A DNA stretch of 12,376 nt from positions 1 through 12,376 of the forward strand of contig JASKZW010000127.1 in assembly GCA_030147425.1 (NCBI GenBank), in the 5' to 3' direction. Under the pieces are notes generated by a model. It searched no databases. It saw only the letters and a list, made by a program, of their open reading frames with translations, and was not told the origin of the DNA. The translations under genes and the position numbers were made by a program. This stretch comes from Tissierellales bacterium (GTDB taxonomy: Bacteria > Bacillota_A > Clostridia > Tissierellales > JASKZW01). Below are positions 7,197-12,376 of this stretch, piece by piece. Within the stretch, counting starts at the first letter, position 1. The number at the start of each line of letters is the position of its first letter.

Positions 7197-7554
7197 GTAA
7201 CTCCTCCTTATATATTAAGTTGTCTCCCTTATACCAAATTTTTTCCAAGTCATAGTAGTCCCTATAGTCCTTTTGAAATATATGGACTATAGTAGTACCT
7301 GTGTCTATAACAATCCAATTTCCATCCTTATATCCTTCTACACCTAATATATTAAAACCTTCTAAAATTAAATTTTTTTCTACTTCATTACTAATAGCCT
7401 GGGTTTGTAAATGAGAGTTTCCACTTACAATAACCATTGAATCAGCAATGGTTGTCAACTTTCTAATATCTAGTAGGATTAAATCTTTTCCTAGTTTTTC
7501 TTCACAAGATTTAATTATTAGAGCTTGTTCTTTATTTTCCAACAGCTTGAACAC
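7186..7554 (-). CDS. rsfS: Ribosomal silencing factor RsfS (Iojap family)
   Basis: About 122 residues. RsfS binds L14 on the large subunit and blocks subunit joining when nutrients are low. The family shows in LILLDIRKLTTIADSMVIVSGNSHLQTQAI (around residues 25-55), GVEGYKDGNWIVIDTGTTIVHIF and RDYYDLEKIW near the end. The start is uncertain. The GTG at 7554 lies directly against its only purine-rich sequence (AGAAAGG). A TTG at 7542, giving MENKEQALIIK, is about 11 bases from that sequence and may be the true start. Order after nadD and yqeK is the usual Firmicute order. Confidence 0.92.
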   Translation of the reverse strand: MFKLLENKEQALIIKSCEEKLGKDLILLDIRKLTTIADSMVIVSGNSHLQTQAISNEVEKNLILEGFNILGVEGYKDGNWIVIDTGTTIVHIFQKDYRDYYDLEKIWYKGDNLIYKEELHVN

Positions 7555-7585
7555 CCTTTCTAAATATAGCTTATATATTATAATA

Positions 7586-8143
7586 TCACAAATTTTTGAT
7601 TTTTATAAGCAAAGTATTTCTTGCTTCTATAGTATTTGGATGAATTAAAATGTCCTTACTTGCAACAAACTTTAAATTTTCATTCATAGCAAAATATAAG
7701 GCCTCATCCAAATTTTTTTTAGACTTTTCCCTTATTAAATCAACTTTAGGATAATTTCGCATTGGTTCTATCAAATCTGCCATGTATATTAACTTCTCTA
7801 AATCACTCATATTTTTTCTTCCAATAGTATGATATTTTATAGCATTTAATATATCTTCATCCTCTATACCATAGTCATTTTTAGCAACATAGGCTCCTAA
7901 ATAACTATGAATCAAACCTGGATTTAACTTAAAAATAGGATCTAAATCTACTTTATAAAAATCAGCCTCTTCTAAAATCCTATCTTTATCCTCATACTTA
8001 GCACAGTCATGTAAGAGTCCTGCCAGCTCAGCCTTTTTTAAATCAATATTGTGAATTTTAGCCAAGTCTACAGCAGTGTCCCTAACACGTAAACTATGCT
8101 CATACCTCTTCTCTCCTAAATCTTTTTTTAATTTATTTAACAT
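7586..8143 (-). CDS. yqeK: YqeK family HD-domain hydrolase
   Basis: A 185-residue HD-superfamily protein. YqeK members hydrolyse diadenosine tetraphosphate symmetrically. Metal-binding motifs visible from the chosen start are His16 (RYEHSLRV), His45-Asp46 (GLLHDCAKYED), the histidine in GLIHSYLGAY, and YHTIG followed by YMADLIEP. I chose the ATG at 8143 because AAGGTG stands 6 bases in front and the gene then begins 10 bases after the nadD stop. A longer TTG version from 8179 would overlap nadD by 26 bases and has no visible ribosome binding site. Its stop is TGA, the only TGA among the genes here, with an in-frame TAA five codons later. Confidence 0.92.
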   Translation of the reverse strand: MLNKLKKDLGEKRYEHSLRVRDTAVDLAKIHNIDLKKAELAGLLHDCAKYEDKDRILEEADFYKVDLDPIFKLNPGLIHSYLGAYVAKNDYGIEDEDILNAIKYHTIGRKNMSDLEKLIYMADLIEPMRNYPKVDLIREKSKKNLDEALYFAMNENLKFVASKDILIHPNTIEARNTLLIKIKNL

Positions 8144-8153
8144 TAAAATCACC

Positions 8154-8759
8154 TTATCTATATAAGTTTTCTCTGTCAATATAATCTGATACTTCCTTTT
8201 TAACTAAATATCTAATACTTAAGCCCTTAGCTACTTTTTCTCTTATTCTTGTTGATGATAGTCCTATTATAGGAGCACCTAACAAAAATATATTTCCTGG
8301 ATATTTTTCCCTATAAAACTGATATTTTTTATGAGCTTTTATGTCTTCTGAATCTAATCTATCAGCTATTATTATTTTAAACTCTTCCAAGATCTCCTTA
8401 TAACCCTTCCAACTTTCTAAATTTTTAAAAGAATCTAAACCCATTATAAAATATATTTCGGATTTTGGGTATTGTTTTTGTAAAGTTTTTAAAGTATCAA
8501 TTGTATAACTGGTATGCTTATTTTTAACTTCTATACTAGATATTTCATATTTTGGATTATCTTCTATAGACAAGGCAGTCATATTATATCTATCAAGATT
8601 TGAAGACATCTTACTTTTGTCCTTATGGGGCGGAGTCCCAGTTGGAATGAAAATCACCTTATCTAAGGAAAACTCTTCTAAAGCACTTTCTGCAACTATT
8701 AAATGACCTAGGTGGATAGGGTCGAAGCTTCCACCCATTATACCTATTTTCTTTGCCAT
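8154..8759 (-). CDS. nadD: Nicotinate-nucleotide adenylyltransferase
   Basis: A 201-residue cytoplasmic enzyme joining nicotinate mononucleotide and ATP to give deamido-NAD in NAD synthesis. The nucleotidyltransferase HxGH signature is in GGSFDPIHLGH at residues 9-19, and the second phosphate-binding motif ISSTxIR is GLSSTRIREK near the C-terminus. IPTGTPPHK is the substrate-loop segment typical of NadD. The ATG at 8759 has AGGAGAG seven bases upstream. It is followed at 10 bases by yqeK, a very common pairing in Firmicutes. Confidence 0.97.
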   Translation of the reverse strand: MAKKIGIMGGSFDPIHLGHLIVAESALEEFSLDKVIFIPTGTPPHKDKSKMSSNLDRYNMTALSIEDNPKYEISSIEVKNKHTSYTIDTLKTLQKQYPKSEIYFIMGLDSFKNLESWKGYKEILEEFKIIIADRLDSEDIKAHKKYQFYREKYPGNIFLLGAPIIGLSSTRIREKVAKGLSIRYLVKKEVSDYIDRENLYR

Positions 8760-8779
8760 ATAATCTCTCCTATATCCTA

Positions 8780-9073
8780 TTATCTAGGTAAAGATATTTT
8801 CTTATTTTCTTCTGACTCCCTATAAATTACTAATTTATTTCCTATACTTTGTACAAATTCTGCATCTAATTCTTCTACAAGCTCAATAGCCACTTCTTTA
8901 GCTTCAAGTAGGCTATTATTAAGCACATTTATTTTTATTAATTCCCTAGCTTCTAGGGCCTCATCAACTTGGACTATGAAATTTTCAGTAATTCCATTTT
9001 TTCCAACCTGGAATATAGGATCCATTCTATGGGCTAAGGACTTTAAATAACTTCTTTGTTTGCCTGTTAGCAT
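8780..9073 (-). CDS. yhbY: YhbY/YqeI family CRM-domain RNA-binding protein
   Basis: A 97-residue single CRM (CRS1-YhbY) domain protein, which associates with pre-50S ribosomes. The family start LTGKQRSYLKSLAHRMDPIFQVGKNG is complete, including the GxxG-like loop VGKNG, and the hydrophobic core EALEARELIKINVLNN follows. The ATG at 9073 is preceded by GGAGG overlapping the obgE stop codon, so the two are closely linked. The gene precedes nadD by 20 bases. Confidence 0.93.
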   Translation of the reverse strand: MLTGKQRSYLKSLAHRMDPIFQVGKNGITENFIVQVDEALEARELIKINVLNNSLLEAKEVAIELVEELDAEFVQSIGNKLVIYRESEENKKISLPR

Positions 9074-9087
9074 AAATATTCTTCCTC

Positions 9088-10371
9088 CTAATCTATATAT
9101 TCAAATTCAAAATCTTGCATTCTTACCGTATCTCCATCTGAAATACCAAGTTCCCTTAACTTCTCTACTACTCCAAATTCTATTAACTTATTTTGAAAAT
9201 GCCTTAAAGAATCATGATGATCAAAATTAGTCCTATAAATTAGATTATCTATTTGACTTCCACTAACCACATAAACTCCATTTTCAAGCTTAACTTCAAG
9301 CTCCTTAAAATTATCAACTTTAAATTCTTCAATCTCTTCATCATAGGTTTCATATTCTTCTGGAGTATTTTTCTTTATCTCTTCTAATAAGTTTCCAATC
9401 TTGTACTTTAGTTCCTTAATATTTTTATTCGATACAGCTGAAATTGCTAAAATATCTTGAAACTTTCCTTCAAACTCTTTAACTAATCTTTTGTAATTCT
9501 CTTCTGAGCCTGGTAAATCAGTTTTATTAGCTACTAAGATTTGAGCTTTGTTTTTTAATTTTTCATTATATTTATAAAGTTCTTCATTTATTCTATAAAC
9601 ATCATCAACTGGATCCCTTCCTTCAAATCCTGATGTGTCTACTAGATGAACTAAAACTTTAGTACGTTCAATATGCTTTAAAAAATTATGCCCTAAACCT
9701 ACTCCTTCATGGGCACCTTCAATTAAGCCTGGTATATCTGCTACAACATAACTTCTTCCCTGGCCTAAGTCTACCATACCTAAATTTGGTTCTAAGGTAG
9801 TAAAGTGGTAGTTAGCTATTTTAGGCTTAGCATTGGATATTACTGATAATAAGGTAGACTTACCTACATTAGGATATCCTATTAAGCCTACATCAGCTAA
9901 AAGTTTTAATTCTAAAGTTATTCTGATTTCTTCACCTTCTGTACCTGGTTGGGCAAATCTTGGAGCCTGCCTAGTAGATGAAACATATCTAGCATTTCCT
10001 TTTCCGCCTTTTCCCCCTCTAGCTATTACAAATTCCTGATTCTTTTCCTTTATATCCACTATAACCTTGCCAGTAGAACTATCCTTTACTAAGGTTCCAA
10101 TCGGCACCTCTAAAACTAAATCTTCCCCATCTTTTCCAAATTGATTTTTATTTCTGCCATTTTCACCATTTTCTGCCTTATAAGTCTTATTATATCTAAA
10201 ATCTAAAAGGGTAGTTAAGTTTTCATTTGCCCTTATAATTATACTTCCGCCGTCTCCACCATCTCCACCTGATGGTCCTCCAGCTGGTTCATACTTTTCC
10301 CTTCTAAAGGCAATAGCACCATCGCCACCTTTTCCTGCCTTTAAATATATATTTGTCATATCTACAAACAT
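9088..10371 (-). CDS. obgE: GTPase Obg (CgtA)
   Basis: A 427-residue ribosome-associated GTPase needed for 50S assembly. Domains in order: the glycine-rich Obg fold (about 1-157, with KAGKGGDGAIAFRREKYEP and several GG repeats), the G domain with G1 GYPNVGKS at 165-172, YHFTTLEPN switch I, G3 DIPGLIEGAHEGVGLGH from 212, G4 NKTD at 282-285 and G5 SAVSN, and a C-terminal OCT domain (about 355-427, SLRHFQNKLIEFGVVEKLRE). I chose the ATG at 10371 because the protein then begins FVD like its relatives and GGAGGTG lies six bases upstream. An ATG at 10389 would place that site inside the gene. It comes 66 bases after rpmA across a terminator. Confidence 0.97.
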   Translation of the reverse strand: MFVDMTNIYLKAGKGGDGAIAFRREKYEPAGGPSGGDGGDGGSIIIRANENLTTLLDFRYNKTYKAENGENGRNKNQFGKDGEDLVLEVPIGTLVKDSSTGKVIVDIKEKNQEFVIARGGKGGKGNARYVSSTRQAPRFAQPGTEGEEIRITLELKLLADVGLIGYPNVGKSTLLSVISNAKPKIANYHFTTLEPNLGMVDLGQGRSYVVADIPGLIEGAHEGVGLGHNFLKHIERTKVLVHLVDTSGFEGRDPVDDVYRINEELYKYNEKLKNKAQILVANKTDLPGSEENYKRLVKEFEGKFQDILAISAVSNKNIKELKYKIGNLLEEIKKNTPEEYETYDEEIEEFKVDNFKELEVKLENGVYVVSGSQIDNLIYRTNFDHHDSLRHFQNKLIEFGVVEKLRELGISDGDTVRMQDFEFEYID

Positions 10372-10401
10372 AGTAACACCTCCTAACATTCTTTCTTAAA
10401 A

Positions 10402-10434
10402 TAAAAATAAAGCTTACCAAACTGGCAAGCTTTT
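10402..10434 (-). terminator. Intrinsic terminator after rpmA
   Basis: An 11-bp stem (433-423 and 419-409 after 10000) with a three-base loop. The single imperfect position is a G-U pair in the minus-strand RNA but an A-C mismatch in the plus-strand RNA, so it works better for rpmA. It is followed on the minus strand by TATTTTTATTTT and starts four bases after the rpmA stop codon. Confidence 0.8.
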
Positions 10435-10437
10435 TTA

Positions 10438-10728
10438 TTATGCTAATTCTTCTGCTAAGTAAACACTTACTTGTTTTTTGTCTCTACCTTTTCTTTCGAA
10501 CTTAACAACACCATCTACTTTAGCAAAAAGCGTATCATCTTTACCTATACCAACATTTACTCCTGGGTGTATCTTAGTTCCTCTTTGTCTAACTAATATA
10601 CTACCTGCTGATACAGTTTGGCCATTGCCTCTTTTAACTCCAAGTCTCTTAGCTCTACTATCTCTACCGTTTTTAGAGCTACCAACTCCTTTTTTAGAAG
10701 CAAATAACTGAAGATCTAATTTAAACAT
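10438..10728 (-). CDS. rpmA: Large-subunit ribosomal protein L27
   Basis: A 96-residue precursor of L27, which lies near the peptidyl transferase centre. The first nine residues MFKLDLQLF precede Ala and then [14 protein letters not shown], the start of mature L27. This is the Firmicute-type extension cut by the protease Prp after the FA pair, and prp is the gene just upstream. The core [29 protein letters not shown] is typical. The ATG at 10728 has GGAGGTG upstream and follows prp by three bases. Confidence 0.98.
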   Translation of the reverse strand: MFKLDLQLFASKKGVGSSKNGRDSRAKRLGVKRGNGQTVSAGSILVRQRGTKIHPGVNVGIGKDDTLFAKVDGVVKFERKGRDKKQVSVYLAEELA

Positions 10729-10731
10729 TCT

Positions 10732-11070
10732 CTACACCTCCCTATACTTGAGAGTAATATATTCACCATAACCTTCCTCTATAGACTTTAAAGCTAATTC
10801 TAAGCTTTTCATTAAAGTATCTACCTTAAGATTCTCATAAGATTCCTTTATTGAAACTTCTATAGAGCCGTTAATATTATCTATTGTATATTCTAATTCA
10901 TTCTCATTTAAATTTGCTATTTCTATTAAGGACATTAGGCTTACTTGGGAAACAACAGATACAGCTGAACAAACTATATCCTTACCACTTTCATCATAGT
11001 TTGCATGACCACTTATCTTATATCCCCTTATATAACCTTCCCTATCCTTATATAGATATGCTCTTATCAT
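10732..11070 (-). CDS. prp: Ribosomal-processing cysteine protease Prp
   Basis: A 112-residue cysteine protease that removes the N-terminal extension of L27. The catalytic pair is visible: His22 in SGHANYDESG and Cys34 in DIVCSAVSVVSQ. Length is normal. The ATG at 11070 is two bases after the rplU stop and the stop is three bases before rpmA, so the enzyme is made between its ribosomal neighbours. Older annotations call the family DUF464/YsxB. Confidence 0.96.
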   Translation of the reverse strand: MIRAYLYKDREGYIRGYKISGHANYDESGKDIVCSAVSVVSQVSLMSLIEIANLNENELEYTIDNINGSIEVSIKESYENLKVDTLMKSLELALKSIEEGYGEYITLKYREV

Positions 11071-11072
11071 AA

Positions 11073-11384
11073 TTATCCTACAATCTTGTCAATTTTTATT
11101 TTAGTATAAGGTTGACGATGACCTTGTTTCTTTCTGTATTTTTTCTTAGCCTTGTATTTGTAAACTATGATTTTTTTAGCTTTTCCTTCTTCTATAACAG
11201 TTGCTTCAACCTTAGCTCCTTCTACAAAAGGCTTACCTACCTTTACTCCATCTTCACCTGATACTAATAATACTTCTTCAAAGCTTACAGTTTCGCCTTC
11301 TTCTAATCCTAACTTTTCAACGAAAACTATATCTCCTTCTTCTACTCTGTATTGTTTTCCACCAGTTTCTAATACTGCGTACAT
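11073..11384 (-). CDS. rplU: Large-subunit ribosomal protein L21
   Basis: A 103-residue 50S protein. It starts [18 protein letters not shown] and has [14 protein letters not shown] and the basic [23 protein letters not shown] tail that contacts 23S rRNA. The ATG at 11384 is chosen because GAGGAGGT lies 6 bases upstream and the homologues begin with this Met. The GTG-less upstream extension ([10 protein letters not shown]) falls in the leader RNA. The gene opens the rplU-prp-rpmA unit behind its own promoter. Confidence 0.98.
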   Translation of the reverse strand: MYAVLETGGKQYRVEEGDIVFVEKLGLEEGETVSFEEVLLVSGEDGVKVGKPFVEGAKVEATVIEEGKAKKIIVYKYKAKKKYRKKQGHRQPYTKIKIDKIVG

Positions 11385-11459
11385 AACTACACCTCCTCTA
11401 TCCAGTCTCGCCAATATTAGGTGCTATGCTTGAATACCTAAATTGTGCGGCTACTACAC
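11385..11459 (-). ncRNA. L21-type leader RNA in the rplU 5' untranslated region
   Basis: The 75 bases between the predicted transcription start and rplU fold into a long hairpin on the minus strand. GCC and AAT (11451-11449 and 11444-11442, with a GCAC bulge between) pair with ATT and GGC near 11415-11410, enclosing TAGGT/ACCTA around a loop. A conserved L21 leader in front of rplU is known in Firmicutes and is thought to mediate feedback by a ribosomal protein. Position and structure fit it, but I could not compare with the family model. Confidence 0.65.
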
Positions 11460-11465
11460 CAACTA

Positions 11466-11494
11466 ATTTTATCAAACTATTTTTCAAATGTCAA
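11466..11494 (-). promoter_or_regulatory. Sigma-70/A promoter of rplU-prp-rpmA
   Basis: On the minus strand TTGACA (11494-11489), 17 bases, TAAAAT (11471-11466). The -35 matches fully, the -10 in five of six. It overlaps the stop codon of the RNase E/G gene and puts the transcript start near 11459, at the beginning of the leader RNA. Confidence 0.88.
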
Positions 11495-12376
11495 TAAGTT
11501 ATATAAATTATTACACTTATCACACCTTCTTTTAAAATGTCGTAAATCCTGATCCCTTATTTTCCTTCTAGTCATCTCTATAAAACCTAAATTACTTATC
11601 CCAACCAGCTTAATATCTGGGTATTTTTCTAGTTCTTTTTTCAAATCTTTTAAAAATATTTCTCTTAGATTTTTGTCCCTATAATCTATAGTATCTATTA
11701 AAATAATGCCCGATATGTCCCTAAGAATAATTTGATTTATAATCTCTTTCATAGCCTCCCTATTGACCTGGTCTATTGTTTCATTAAAATTCCTTCCTCC
11801 TGTATACTTACCACTATTAACATCAATAACAGTCATAGCCTCTAACTCTTCTATTATTATGTGAGCTCCACTATCCAACCAAAGCTTTTTAGATAGGGCT
11901 CTTTTTAAGGATGTCATTATTTCTCTTTCATAATCTATCTTAAAATCCTTATCATAATTTATAGTTAAATTTTCACCTACTAGATTGTCTCTAATATAGT
12001 TTTCATAGTCTTTATTATTTGTTATAAGCTTAAAGTTTTCATTACTATACTTGTATAAGAGTTTTTGAATTAGGTCTTTAGACTTATAGATTAATTTAGG
12101 TGTGGGTAAGAAATTTATTTGATCCTCTAATCTATTAAATAACTTTATAAGACTTCTATATTCTTCTAAAACAAAACTAGGCTCAATATCTTGCCCCTTA
12201 GTTCTAAGTATAAAGCCTAGATCTCCTTTTTTACTCTTCTTATATATATTTAATAACTTTTCCCTTTTAAGTTTATCTAATTTCTTTGACACACTTATTT
12301 TATCTGAGTAGGGAGTTAAAACTATATACTCACCTGCCAGGCTTAAGTGCCTAGTTAACTTTGGACCCTTATTTTC
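11477..12376 (-). CDS. Ribonuclease E/G family protein, 3' part (gene runs off the right edge)
   Basis: The frame is open to the window edge, giving the last 299 residues. RNase E/G cuts single-stranded RNA with a 5' monophosphate preference and works in rRNA and mRNA maturation. The first visible residues, ENKGPKLTRHLSLAGEYIVL, belong to the S1-domain region. The two catalytic Asp of the DNase-like domain are visible in MTVIDVNSG (residue 185 here) and GIILIDTIDY (228), spaced 43 apart as Asp303 and Asp346 are in E. coli RNase E. The Zn-link motif CDKC follows at 285-288. Only 11 residues follow it, so there is no degradosome tail. The GTG at 12292 is internal. Confidence 0.94.
   Translation of the reverse strand, partial: ENKGPKLTRHLSLAGEYIVLTPYSDKISVSKKLDKLKREKLLNIYKKSKKGDLGFILRTKGQDIEPSFVLEEYRSLIKLFNRLEDQINFLPTPKLIYKSKDLIQKLLYKYSNENFKLITNNKDYENYIRDNLVGENLTINYDKDFKIDYEREIMTSLKRALSKKLWLDSGAHIIIEELEAMTVIDVNSGKYTGGRNFNETIDQVNREAMKEIINQIILRDISGIILIDTIDYRDKNLREIFLKDLKKELEKYPDIKLVGISNLGFIEMTRRKIRDQDLRHFKRRCDKCNNLYNLLTFEK

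Noticed and set aside
7577..7605. TATAAT (7582-7577) as a promoter for rsfS
   Set aside because: The expected -35 position reads TAAAAA and there is no TG extension. The region is simply AT-rich after yqeK.
8144..8179. Longer yqeK from a TTG at 8179
   Set aside because: It overlaps nadD by 26 bases and lacks a ribosome binding site, while the ATG at 8143 has AAGGTG at good distance.
10372..10389. Obg start at 10389
   Set aside because: It would contain the GGAGGTG site of the ATG at 10371, and family members begin at FVD.
11385..11414. L21 start at 11414 (ten extra residues)
   Set aside because: The extra residues have no match in L21 and lie over the leader RNA and the ribosome binding site.
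1..12376. Mobile elements, CRISPR arrays, prophage or defence genes
   Set aside because: No transposase, integrase, repeat-spacer pattern or long direct repeats were seen; gene content is core metabolism and translation.

Overview
This is a low-GC (by eye roughly one third G+C) bacterial chromosome segment from a Firmicute. The evidence is strong AGGAGG-type ribosome binding sites, an L27 with the cleavable N-terminal extension next to its protease Prp, the rplU-prp-rpmA-obgE order, and a YqeK-RsfS-NadD cluster. A complete selenocysteine (Sec) decoding system (selD, selA, selB, tRNA-Sec), with a SelD that itself carries Sec, points to an anaerobic clostridial or Tissierellia-like organism. 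That placement is inference. All genes lie on the minus strand except one partial gene at the left edge, so transcription of the main block runs right to left.

Right part (12376 to about 9088): the 3' part of an RNase E/G gene, then a near-consensus promoter overlapping its stop codon. This drives an L21-type leader RNA and rplU-prp-rpmA, which ends in an intrinsic terminator. obgE follows directly. Middle part (9073 to 6816): yhbY, nadD, yqeK, rsfS and ridA are tightly packed, with an 11-nt overlap of rsfS and ridA, and end in a perfect 10-bp terminator hairpin.

Left-middle part (6767 to 897): a comEA-like gene that seems to use an ATT start, then selD, selA and selB with gaps of 1 to 13 nt, then an OmpR-type response regulator with an atypical receiver. 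Next comes tRNA-Sec with its own perfect TTGACA-17-TATAAT promoter and a strong terminator. Left end: a KdpD-type universal stress protein gene with an extended -10 promoter, converging on an unrecognised plus-strand gene. Both stop codons lie inside one shared hairpin.

How they work together: SelD makes selenophosphate; SelA uses it to convert Ser-tRNA-Sec to Sec-tRNA-Sec; SelB delivers that tRNA to UGA codons. selD has an in-frame UGA at its catalytic position, so the operon contains one of its own targets. The ribosomal block (L21, L27, Prp, Obg, YhbY, RsfS) serves ribosome assembly and silencing. I found no mobile element, CRISPR array or clearly new multi-gene system. The observations most worth checking are the Sec-containing SelD, the ATT start, the response regulator embedded between selB and tRNA-Sec, and the terminator in front of the comEA-sel genes. 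No gene-free stretch exceeds about 110 bases apart from the tRNA region.
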